NCBI GenBank assembly: GCA_000739515.1
Contig: DF820458.1
Coordinates: 655,285-689,138 of the forward strand
DNA from: Candidatus Moduliflexus flocculans
GTDB lineage: Bacteria; Moduliflexota; Moduliflexia; Moduliflexales; Moduliflexaceae
DNA length: 33,854 bases
Direction: 5' to 3'
The notes under the pieces were generated by a model, which worked only from the letters and a program-made list of their open reading frames with translations, was not told where the DNA came from and did no database searches. The translations under genes and the position numbers were made by a program. Below, piece by piece: positions 7,647 through 15,165 of this stretch (position 1 is its first letter; every line of letters begins with the position of its first letter).

Positions 7647-8996
7647 ATGAAAGATGAATTCATCAAACACCCCGGAGATGCGTTTCTCCGGCATTATCGC
7701 GACGCTGGATATAATGCCCTGCCACGCGGGTCGCTGCTTGATCCGGCGCTGCCGATGACATTTGTTGGCAGCGCCGGATTGTCCCAAATCGAAACTGCTA
7801 TCGAACAGGGAAAAGAGCACACCGGCGAACGGTACGTCTTGCTGCAAACCTGTTTTCGGCATTTCGATATCGAACAGGTAGGGGCGAGTATCGCGCATCT
7901 GAGTCTGTTTGATATGGCAGGCGCGTTCGTCTTTGGCGAAATCCAACGCGAACCGACCTTGCGGCATATCTGGCGATTTCTGATTGAAGAAATGCAAATT
8001 GATCCGCGCTCATTCCGGGCGACCTATTTTCATGGCGGCACGGTGGATGAGCATCGGTTTGAGGCAGACCTCGAAACTCGCGACATCTGGGAGAATTTGG
8101 GGTTTTCCCCCGACCAGTTGATTGGCGTGGGCGTGGATGCTGGTTTCTGGAAACAGGGCGGCGGATTATCTGGCCGCGAGCGGTTTCGCAAGTGCGGCCC
8201 GACGACCGAACTCTTTGTTGATCGCGGCAAGGAATTCGGCTGCGGCGAACAATGTCACCCCGGCTGTCGGTGCGGCAGGTTTGTCGAAATCGCCAATATC
8301 CTGTTCATTTATGCCTATATTGACGAAGAAACGCTGACCTTGCGCCCATTGGCGACGCCATTCGCCGAAACCGTCATTGGCGTCGAACGGGTGGCAATGG
8401 TGGCGCAACGCCTTGAAACGGTGTTCGATTTGCCGCCCTATGCTGAAGCGGTTGCCATTATGCGCCGCGCCGCGTCTTCAGCGAGCACGCCTGCGGAGAT
8501 CGAACACGGGGCGCGCATTATTGCCGATCATCTTCGCGCGTTGTTGTTTTTGGTGGCCGATGGCGCGCCGCCTCCGGGGAAAGGCGGACGCGCTCGGATT
8601 ATGAAAGTCCTGATTCGCGGCGTGTTGACACATGCGAAATTGCTTGCACTTCCGCAGCCGGAATTGCTGCCGCATCTGTTAGAGCTTTTTTGCGCAGCGC
8701 AGCGCCATGATTTTTTAAATATTCAACGCGCCCGTTCGCTGGTGGTCGCGTATATTCGGCAGGAACAACGGCGATTCGAACGCACATTGTCAGCGGGGGA
8801 ACGCTATCTGCGGCAACTGGCTCGCAATCAGGAAAATGCCAGAATCAGCGGGTGGCAAGCGATTGAATGCGTGAAACGGCATGGCATTCCGCTGCCGCTG
8901 CTGGAAGCGAAAATCGCGCAGATGCGCATGACGCTGAATCCGCGGGAGTATCAGGAAGCGTATCAATCCTGGAAAGAGACGATTCGGGGAGAATAG
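7647..8996 (+). CDS. Alanyl-tRNA synthetase-like protein without editing and C-Ala domains
   Basis: This 449-aa protein aligns along its whole length with the N-terminal half of AlaRS. The class II catalytic core is at ~1-240 and the helical tRNA-recognition domain at ~245-440. Motif 1 is seen in LLDPALPMTFVGSAGLSQ. Motif 2 is LLQTCFRHFDIEQVG then FDMAGAFVFGE. Motif 3 ends in ETVIGVERVAMV. AlaRS-typical segments CGPTTELFVD, CGEQCHPGCRCGRFVEIANI and RIIADHLRALLFLVADG are present. It ends where a normal AlaRS (about 870 aa) would begin its editing domain, so it can neither proofread mischarged tRNA in cis nor use the C-Ala module. Motif 2 has a short archaeal-like loop. It may be a paralogue that activates Ala or a related amino acid for a non-translational role, or a minimal AlaRS. 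A full alaS is not in the window. It lies 62 nt upstream of the propeller kinase. Confidence 0.85.
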   Translation: MKDEFIKHPGDAFLRHYRDAGYNALPRGSLLDPALPMTFVGSAGLSQIETAIEQGKEHTGERYVLLQTCFRHFDIEQVGASIAHLSLFDMAGAFVFGEIQREPTLRHIWRFLIEEMQIDPRSFRATYFHGGTVDEHRFEADLETRDIWENLGFSPDQLIGVGVDAGFWKQGGGLSGRERFRKCGPTTELFVDRGKEFGCGEQCHPGCRCGRFVEIANILFIYAYIDEETLTLRPLATPFAETVIGVERVAMVAQRLETVFDLPPYAEAVAIMRRAASSASTPAEIEHGARIIADHLRALLFLVADGAPPPGKGGRARIMKVLIRGVLTHAKLLALPQPELLPHLLELFCAAQRHDFLNIQRARSLVVAYIRQEQRRFERTLSAGERYLRQLARNQENARISGWQAIECVKRHGIPLPLLEAKIAQMRMTLNPREYQEAYQSWKETIRGE

Positions 8997-9002
8997 AACA
9001 CA

Positions 9003-9037
9003 GCTTGGACTGATCATCAGCGATAATCAGCCCAAGC
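9003..9037. repeat. Imperfect hairpin between the AlaRS-like gene and the propeller kinase
   Basis: Arms GCTTGG-a-CTGAT (9003-9014) and ATCAG-c-CCAAGC (9026-9037) pair over 11 bp with one mismatch around an 11-nt loop. It has no T-tract. It could be a weak terminator or a leader structure for the gene at 9059. Confidence 0.45.
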
Positions 9038-9058
9038 AGCGCTCTATTAAATCGGCGT

Positions 9059-12000
9059 ATGAGACGAACAACGATGTGGGGATTTCTGACAGTGGTCATC
9101 ACCTTCATCAGCTTGAATGCTCAGGCGAGAGAAGAGACGCTGACCGTCCGGCGGTTGTCGGGAACCGAGGCTTTTTCTGATGCCGCGCCGCAGGCGATCA
9201 TGCAAGATCGTGCGGGCTTCATCTGGATTGGGATGGCTGACGGATTAAAAAAATTCGATGGCTACTCAGTCCTGTCATATCGGCAAGCGCAGGGATTGGC
9301 GAATTTATCAGTGACAGCGCTGTTTCAGGATACCGCTGGCGCGTTATGGGTCGGCACGGACGGCGGCGGCCTCTATCGCTTCGATTCGGAACAGCAGCAT
9401 TTCATCGCCTACCGTCATGATCCTCACAAAACCAACAGCCTGAGCGATGACCATATCACCGCGCTTGCCGGCGATCAGCAGCATCTCTGGGTCGGCACGA
9501 CCGACGGCTTAAATGCGTTCGACTTAAAAAACGCGACCTGGACGCGCTATCGCTTCCAGCAAGAAAATCCGCAGAGTTTAAGCCATTCCGAAGTAACGGC
9601 CTTGTGCGTGGATCGGAATGGGGGACTCTGGGTGGGAACGATAGCCGGCCTGAACCGTTTCGAGGCGGCGACAGGGACATTTACGCGCTATACACACGAT
9701 CTCGTCAATCAGAACAGCCTGAGTTCGAACCGCATCACCGCTGTTCAACAGGATCGGCTGGGAATGCTCTGGATCGGCACGGCTGATGGTGGCGTCAATC
9801 GTTTTGATCCCGCCAAAGACCTCTGGCATGCCTACCGGCACGATGAGGCGAATCTCGACAGTTTAACGGCAGATCAGATCACAAGCGTGCTGCCAGATCG
9901 CGACGGAATCATCTGGATTGGCACGGAAAAGACAGGGGTGAATCGGTTGGATACGGCGACTGACTCCGCGACCGCGTACATCGCTTCGCCGGGACGCCAG
10001 AACGGCCTGAGCAGCAACGCCATCCGCCTGTTATTTCAAGATCGCGGCGGCCTCATCTGGGTTAGCTCAGACGCAGGACTCGACCTCTTTTCTCCCAATG
10101 CGCTGCAAACATTTTTACAGCAATATACGCCTGACCCGCAACGCCCCACGCAAAGCTTGAGCGGAGACTTCGTCACGGCAGTGGCGGAAGATCGCGAAGG
10201 GATGCTCTGGATCGGCACGGCGAACGGATTGAATCGCCTGGATCAGCAAAGAGGAACAATAACGCAATTCCACCATCAGGAAGGTAATTCATATAGCCTG
10301 AATGACGAAGTTATTTCCGCGCTGCTGGAAGATCGCCGCGAAAATCTCTGGGTGGGCACATGGCAGAAAGGGCTGAACCGGTTCGACCGTCAAGCCGGGC
10401 AATTTATCAGCTATACGCATGATTTTAATCGCCCCAATTCATTGAGCGATGACAACATTTTCGCCTTGTATGAAGATCGCGAAGGCACGCTCTGGGTCGG
10501 GACGCGCAACGGGCTAAACCGGCATGATGCGGCGACAGACTCGTTTGCGGCCTATGTCAGCAATTTTGTCAATCCAGCCTCCGGCCCGGCGGATAACCGC
10601 ATTTCCGCCATCTATGAAGACCGTGAAGGCGTCCTCTGGATCGGCACATGGCGCGGCCTGAGCAAATTTGATCGCGCCGCGCAGACCTTCACGCATTACC
10701 GCCATGATTCGACCAAACCCAATAGCCTGATCTTTGATAGCATCTCTGGAATCTTCGAAGATTCAACGGGGACGCTCTGGGTGATGACATGGCAGGGAAC
10801 ATGCCGATTCGACCGACAAAACGGCACGTGCGCGCCATTTGGCGAACAAAATGGGCTTGCTGGCGGAAACGTTAAAAAAATACACGAAGACCGTTCCGGC
10901 AATCTCTGGTTGACGACCGATAAAGGCATATCGCGCTTGAATCTCGCGAGCGGGAAGATCGCGAATTATAGCGAGGACGATGGCCTGCCGAAAGGCGACA
11001 TGTTGTATAGCGGAGTCTATACATCGTGGGGCCGGCTCTTTTTAGGCAGCAGCAACGGCCTGATTGCATTTTTCCCGGATCGCGTCGCGCCGAATGAGCA
11101 TATCCCGCCAATTGCGTTGACCGCCTTTACCCGTTTCGCGAAGAACGGCGAGCAGGAACGGAGCATTCCGACCGGAAAAACGCTTGAACTGCGTTCTACT
11201 GATTCTGGCTTTTCCTTCGAGTTTGCCGCCCTGGATTATGCGGCGCCCAACCGCAATCAATACGCCTACCGACTGGAAGGCGTCAGCACGGAATGGATCA
11301 TGACTGGCTCGAAGCGAACGGTGGAGCAATTCAACCCCGGCGTCGGCGAATACACGTTTTCCATCAAAGGCTCCAATAATCAGGGCGTTTGGAATGAAAC
11401 CGGCCTGCAACTGCGCGTCAAAATTTCGCCGGTCTGGTGGCAGACCTGGTGGGCGCGAACATTATTCGGATTGGCGGCATTGGCAGTGGTCAGCATTGCG
11501 CCGATTTCATACAGCCTCGCACAGATGCGGGCGCGCAAACACGCAGAAGCGATTACCGAACAGGTGCGTTTAGGCAATCTCAAATTGACAGCCGCCCGGA
11601 ACGAAGCCGAACGCCATGCCGAGAACCTGCGCGTCGTAAATGACGTCGGGCGACAACTGACGTCGGAGATTCATCTGGCCGAAAAGCAGATTTTGGAGCT
11701 AATTTATCAGCAGCTTGGGCGCTTGATGGATAACCGCACCATGTACATCGCGCTCTACGACGAAAGCCGCCAGCGCCTGACGTTTCCGCTCGCGGTGGAA
11801 AACGGCAAGCGCAAGGAATATCCGTCGCGCATCGTAGAATTGGACGAAGCGCAAAAAGGCGGTTTGACTGAAGAGGTGATTCGAACCCGCGCCGCGCTCA
11901 ATTTAAGCCAGGTCGAAACATTCTGCCAGGAAAAGCAGATTCGCCTGCCGGTCGCGCCTATTCCGAAATCGTGGATGGGCGTGCCGATGATTGCCGAAAA

Positions 12001-12928
12001 TAATGTCATCGGCGTGATTACGCTGCTCAATGACGAACAGGAAAATGCGTATAGTTCCGACGATCTTGAGGTGTTGCAGATTTTGACCGCGCAGGCAGCG
12101 GTGGCGATTGAAAACGCCCGGTTATATGAGCAAGTGTCGCAACAGGTGATCAATTTGGAAGCCGCGAACCGGCGCATTGCCGAAACGCAGGATATGCTGA
12201 CGCGCTCGATTATCGCCACCGATTTCGTGCATCGCTTGAATAATCTGGCGGGAACAATTCCGATCTGGGTAGATATGATTTCCGAAGAATTGCAGCATCA
12301 TCCATGTGATTGTACCGAGGTTCGGAATTATCTCGATAATATTTCGACGGATACCGATAAGTTGCTGCGGGCGGCGGAACAATTGAAAATCTCCTATCGC
12401 GAAACCGCAATAGACATGGTATTTGTTTTGCAATCTATGTTGCGGCAAGTGCGGATTCAGTATAATAACGAAATGAAAGCCGGGCATCTGCGGATTGTCG
12501 AGCAAGTGCAGCCCGATTTGCACAAAGTCTGGGGGCGGTCGCCGATTCTCGCAAACGTTATTTATAACGTGATTTCCAACGCGCTTGAGGCGATTTTCGA
12601 AAAAGGGGGCGGCACGTTGACCGTGACCGCCGTGAATGATCTCGATGCGCGACATTTGGACGTGGTCAGAATTGACATTGCCGATACCGGCGTCGGCATC
12701 GCGAAAGACGACTTATCGCGCATCTTCGCCACCTTTTTCAGCACCAAAGGCGAGGGGCGCGGGTATGGCTTATGGCGCACGAAATCGGTCATTGAAAATC
12801 TGGGCGGACACATTGACGCCGAATCCGAAGAAGGCGTCGGGTCGGTATTTACAATTTTTTTGCCGCACGCTGACCTGAAACTGGCCGCATCGCCCGATTC
12901 AGGAATGGAAAGCGAGGGACGCGCATGA
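9059..12928 (+). CDS. Periplasmic two-propeller sensor histidine kinase (Reg_prop / Y_Y_Y / GAF / HATPase)
   Basis: This 1289-aa transmembrane kinase starts with a signal peptide (MRRTTMWGFLTVVITFISL, cleavage near AQA). About 14 blades of the two-component-regulator propeller type follow to residue ~690. Each carries a version of EDR-G-LW-G-T--GL-RFD, enough for two seven-bladed propellers. The Y_Y_Y domain is at ~705-795 (YAYRLEGVSTEWI), a membrane helix at ~798-820 and a GAF domain at ~860-1020. The dimerisation helix carries DFVHRLNNLAG (His1058, an unusual H-box). The ATPase domain has the N-box VISNALEAI, then DTGVGI and GYGLWRTKSVIENLGG. It probably binds a periplasmic ligand, perhaps a glycan as in related Bacteroides sensors, though that is inference. 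The stop overlaps the next ATG (ATGA at 12925-12928), so it is translationally coupled to the receiver that follows. Confidence 0.93.
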   Translation: MRRTTMWGFLTVVITFISLNAQAREETLTVRRLSGTEAFSDAAPQAIMQDRAGFIWIGMADGLKKFDGYSVLSYRQAQGLANLSVTALFQDTAGALWVGTDGGGLYRFDSEQQHFIAYRHDPHKTNSLSDDHITALAGDQQHLWVGTTDGLNAFDLKNATWTRYRFQQENPQSLSHSEVTALCVDRNGGLWVGTIAGLNRFEAATGTFTRYTHDLVNQNSLSSNRITAVQQDRLGMLWIGTADGGVNRFDPAKDLWHAYRHDEANLDSLTADQITSVLPDRDGIIWIGTEKTGVNRLDTATDSATAYIASPGRQNGLSSNAIRLLFQDRGGLIWVSSDAGLDLFSPNALQTFLQQYTPDPQRPTQSLSGDFVTAVAEDREGMLWIGTANGLNRLDQQRGTITQFHHQEGNSYSLNDEVISALLEDRRENLWVGTWQKGLNRFDRQAGQFISYTHDFNRPNSLSDDNIFALYEDREGTLWVGTRNGLNRHDAATDSFAAYVSNFVNPASGPADNRISAIYEDREGVLWIGTWRGLSKFDRAAQTFTHYRHDSTKPNSLIFDSISGIFEDSTGTLWVMTWQGTCRFDRQNGTCAPFGEQNGLAGGNVKKIHEDRSGNLWLTTDKGISRLNLASGKIANYSEDDGLPKGDMLYSGVYTSWGRLFLGSSNGLIAFFPDRVAPNEHIPPIALTAFTRFAKNGEQERSIPTGKTLELRSTDSGFSFEFAALDYAAPNRNQYAYRLEGVSTEWIMTGSKRTVEQFNPGVGEYTFSIKGSNNQGVWNETGLQLRVKISPVWWQTWWARTLFGLAALAVVSIAPISYSLAQMRARKHAEAITEQVRLGNLKLTAARNEAERHAENLRVVNDVGRQLTSEIHLAEKQILELIYQQLGRLMDNRTMYIALYDESRQRLTFPLAVENGKRKEYPSRIVELDEAQKGGLTEEVIRTRAALNLSQVETFCQEKQIRLPVAPIPKSWMGVPMIAENNVIGVITLLNDEQENAYSSDDLEVLQILTAQAAVAIENARLYEQVSQQVINLEAANRRIAETQDMLTRSIIATDFVHRLNNLAGTIPIWVDMISEELQHHPCDCTEVRNYLDNISTDTDKLLRAAEQLKISYRETAIDMVFVLQSMLRQVRIQYNNEMKAGHLRIVEQVQPDLHKVWGRSPILANVIYNVISNALEAIFEKGGGTLTVTAVNDLDARHLDVVRIDIADTGVGIAKDDLSRIFATFFSTKGEGRGYGLWRTKSVIENLGGHIDAESEEGVGSVFTIFLPHADLKLAASPDSGMESEGRA

Positions 12929-13320
12929 ACAACAACGCGACAGGCAAACAAGTGTTGATCGTTGACGATCAGGAGAACTGGCGGACGGCCTTGCGAACAT
13001 TGATTGAAGATGCCAATGTTCGCGTGGCAGAGGCGTCGAATTTTGGCGAAGCCAAACGCATGCTGACTTCAGCGCGATTTGATCTCGTCGTGCTGGATGT
13101 GCGGCTTGTGGATCAGGATGAATTTAACGTCGAAGGATTGGATTTGTTGAACCTGATTCACGCCGCCAGCCCGGACACGAAAACCGTGATTTTGACAGGA
13201 TATCCCGAAAGCATCCGCACCACCCCGCCAGACGCGGATGCCTTTATTTTCAAAGTGCCGCAAGGCACGCATTTCGACAGTCGGGCGTTTAAGAAGCGCA
13301 TCAAGGAATTGTTAGCGTAA
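12925..13320 (+). CDS. Stand-alone receiver-domain response regulator
   Basis: This 131-aa protein consists of one CheY-like receiver. The acidic pair is Asp14-Asp15 (VLIVDDQENW), the phosphoacceptor is Asp58 (FDLVVLDVRL), the conserved Thr is in VILTGYP, and the Lys is in DAFIFKVPQG. A longer than usual loop follows beta-3 (VDQDEFNVEGLDLL), and the same loop occurs in the receiver of the next gene, so the two are probably duplicates. It has no output domain. It overlaps the propeller kinase by 4 bp and is almost certainly its cognate partner. It may act as a phosphate relay or bind another protein. Confidence 0.92.
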   Translation: MNNNATGKQVLIVDDQENWRTALRTLIEDANVRVAEASNFGEAKRMLTSARFDLVVLDVRLVDQDEFNVEGLDLLNLIHAASPDTKTVILTGYPESIRTTPPDADAFIFKVPQGTHFDSRAFKKRIKELLA

Positions 13321-13337
13321 ACATATTTCCGTTTTCC

Positions 13338-13366
13338 GTAGAGACGCCCCGCCGGAGCGTCTCTAC
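13338..13366. repeat. Perfect hairpin between the two receiver genes
   Basis: Arms GTAGAGACGC (13338-13347) and GCGTCTCTAC (13357-13366) are perfectly complementary around a 9-nt loop. Similar GTAGAGACGC palindromes are common dispersed repeats in several bacterial phyla. No T-tract follows, so transcription may read through into the receiver-TIR gene. Confidence 0.75.
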
Positions 13367-13396
13367 ACGGGATGTTCGATTTTTGCCGGAGGGCGC

Positions 13397-14284
13397 ATGG
13401 CCACAAGAATTTTAGCGGTTGAAGATCAATCGAATTGGCAAAAGATTTTGAAAACGCTGCTTTCGCCGCCGAAATACGAATTGCAGATCGTGCAGACGCG
13501 CGAAGAAGTCGAATTTCAGATGCACCGATCTGCGTTCGATCTCGTGATCGTCAATATGAATTTGATGGGCGAGTTGGAATTTCAGAACGACCAATTAGGC
13601 GTGGAAGTGCTGGAATTTCTTCAGCGTGAATTTTCCGCGCTGCCGCGCATCGTGATTACCGGCGATCCCGGCGGCCCGATTTTTTCGCGCTTTGCGCCGT
13701 TTGGCGTCAGCGATGTTTTAATTAAATCCAAATTCGACCGCGCGCATTTAGCGCAAGCGATTGAAAATGCCATTACCCCACGCCGAGCCACTCTGCTGCA
13801 AGAGCCAAAAACGACGATTTCCCCGCCCGCTTCCTCCGCTGAAAGCGGCAACTCAGGCCAGACGAATGCGCCCTATGATGTTTTTTTTGCATACAATGCC
13901 GAAGAGCGGCGGCAGGTGGAAATTATCGCCGATGCGCTGAAACAGCGCGGCATTTCCGTCTGGCTTGACACCGAGCAGATTGCGCCGGGAAGTTGGGTGA
14001 AAGAGGTGATTCAGACCGCAATTCCCCGCGCCAAATCAGCGGCGATTTTTATCGGAAACGCCGGATTAGGGCGCTGGGAAGCATTGGAACTCCACACCTT
14101 CATCAGTCAGTGCATCAACGCTCGCATTCCGGTCATTCCCGTGCTGCTGCCCGGCGTGAAGGCGATTCCTGAGCCGTTGCTGTTTCTCAAAGAGTTTCAT
14201 GCTGTTTCTTTCTCGACGCCGTTAGATGCGGAAGCATTAAATAACTTACAATGGGGCGCGACCGGAAAACGCCCGGCAGAATGA
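13397..14284 (+). CDS. Receiver-TIR fusion protein with non-canonical receiver
   Basis: This 295-aa protein joins a receiver (residues 1-127), a Ser/Pro-rich linker (~128-157) and a TIR domain (158-~285). The receiver keeps Glu9-Asp10, Thr88 and Lys110, but the phosphoacceptor position is Asn53 (FDLVIVNMNL), so ordinary phosphorylation is not expected. It shares the D/E-D-Q-x-N-W opening and the long post-beta-3 loop of the neighbouring receiver. The TIR domain shows YDVFFAYNAEE (box 1), ISVWLDTEQIAPGSW (box 2) and GLGRWEALELHTFI. Glu231, four residues after Trp227, is the candidate NADase glutamate. TIR domains can be protein-interaction modules or NAD-cleaving effectors; the sequence does not settle which. 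The GGAGG before the ATG (13388-13392) supports the start. It follows the kinase-receiver pair on the same strand and probably belongs to that pathway. Confidence 0.9.
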   Translation: MATRILAVEDQSNWQKILKTLLSPPKYELQIVQTREEVEFQMHRSAFDLVIVNMNLMGELEFQNDQLGVEVLEFLQREFSALPRIVITGDPGGPIFSRFAPFGVSDVLIKSKFDRAHLAQAIENAITPRRATLLQEPKTTISPPASSAESGNSGQTNAPYDVFFAYNAEERRQVEIIADALKQRGISVWLDTEQIAPGSWVKEVIQTAIPRAKSAAIFIGNAGLGRWEALELHTFISQCINARIPVIPVLLPGVKAIPEPLLFLKEFHAVSFSTPLDAEALNNLQWGATGKRPAE

Positions 14285-14335
14285 ACGGAAGCGCAGATAG
14301 AAGATTAAAAAATCGTATAGTTGAGAAACAAGAAA

Positions 14336-14393
14336 GTAATATATTCAATGTGTAATATATTCAATGTGTAATATATTCAATGTGTAATATATT
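14336..14393. repeat. 16-bp AT-rich tandem repeat, about 3.6 copies
   Basis: The unit GTAATATATTCAATGT is repeated three times without a mismatch (14336-14351, 14352-14367, 14368-14383), followed by 10 nt of a fourth copy. There are no spacers between units. It could be a polymerase-slippage microsatellite or a cluster of protein-binding sites. Confidence 0.9.
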
Positions 14394-14483
14394 ATAATTA
14401 TATCATATTAGATCATTGCCAACATAAACTATTTCTCTGTATGAATATGAAGATGACACATTTCATTCGGCAATCCCGCTTGG

Positions 14484-14527
14484 TGAGCGCGTCGAAACGG
14501 GCAGGCTCGTTCCCTTTGACACGCTCA
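14484..14527. repeat. Imperfect palindromic repeat
   Basis: Arms TGAGCGCGTCGAA (14484-14496) and TTTGACACGCTCA (14515-14527) pair with 11 of 13 Watson-Crick matches around an 18-nt loop. The arm type TGAGCGTGTCGAA is a common dispersed palindrome in bacterial intergenic DNA. Confidence 0.6.
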
Positions 14528-14580
14528 GGGGACGGCGTCTTGGTATTGCTGAAACGTTTTTCCGTTTCTCTCGCTGCGGC

Positions 14581-14604
14581 CTGCTCTTCGAAGAAGAAGA
14601 GCAG
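14581..14604. repeat. 9-bp perfect hairpin
   Basis: CTGCTCTTC (14581-14589) pairs with GAAGAGCAG (14596-14604) around the loop GAAGAA. No T-tract follows. It may help end transcription from the receiver-TIR gene, but this is weak. Confidence 0.5.
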
Positions 14605-14794
14605 GAGAGCGCGTCATTATGAAGAATGCAGACGATTGCTGTCGTAAAAAACATCAGCGAGTCGCCTGCGCTGATTGATAAATGTTGACAAATTTTGCGG
14701 TATATGCAAAAGTTTATTTCTACAACGATGTCACAGGACGGGTAACGCCATGCGCCTGTAAATTTGATAGAATGATGATGACGGAGAGAATGTT

Positions 14795-15163
14795 ATGGCA
14801 AAATCGGTGCTGATTGTGGATGATTCCGCAGTCATTCGAAATTCGTTATGCTTTTTGTTGGAAACGGAAGGCTTTGATGTGCAGACCGCCGGGAATGGCG
14901 TCGAGGGGCTGGAAAAAGTCGAGGCGCGCCAATTCGACACGATTATTGCGGATATTAACATGCCAAGGATGCATGGGTATGATTTAATCAAAGAAATCCG
15001 AAAAAAAGAGAACTATAAAGACGTGCCAATTATCATTATTACGACCGAAGAAGAAGCTGCTGATAAGAAAAAGGGGTTCGAAGCCGGAGCGAATCTGTTC
15101 CTGATTAAGCCGACTGAACCCAAAAAAATGGTCAAGTATGTCAAAATGTTTCTGAATAAATAG
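14795..15163 (+). CDS. cheY: CheY-like chemosensory response regulator
   Basis: This 122-aa single-domain receiver has Asp9-Asp10 (VLIVDDSAVIR), phosphoacceptor Asp53 (IIADINMPRMHGYDL), Thr in IIIITTEEE and Lys in LFLIKPTEP, all as in active CheY proteins. It is the likely phosphoryl target of the CheA at the far end of the operon and would bind a motor or another output. GGAGA lies 8 nt before the ATG. The HEAT gene starts 2 nt after its stop, which indicates co-transcription. The symbol reflects domain and context; whether the output is flagellar, pilus-based or other cannot be seen. Confidence 0.88.
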   Translation: MAKSVLIVDDSAVIRNSLCFLLETEGFDVQTAGNGVEGLEKVEARQFDTIIADINMPRMHGYDLIKEIRKKENYKDVPIIIITTEEEAADKKKGFEAGANLFLIKPTEPKKMVKYVKMFLNK

Positions 15164-15165
15164 AA

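Larger units (their letters stand above)
14285..14794. other. 510-bp intergenic region rich in repeats
   Basis: No gene is supported here. The region holds an AT-rich 16-bp tandem array, an imperfect palindrome and a 9-bp hairpin, which are listed separately. The open frame at 14441-14647 runs through both palindromes and has no recognisable domain. The promoter of the chemosensory operon should lie in the last ~110 bp: TTGACA is at 14685, but I see no well-spaced -10. Confidence 0.6.

Noticed and set aside
14336..14393. CRISPR array
   Set aside because: The 16-bp units are directly abutting with no spacers and no cas genes are near.
14441..14647. 68-codon open frame before cheY
   Set aside because: It runs through two palindromic repeats and its product is Arg/Ser-rich without a known family.
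14685..14706. TTGACA followed by TATATG as the che operon promoter
   Set aside because: The spacing is only 10 nt, too short for a sigma70 promoter.
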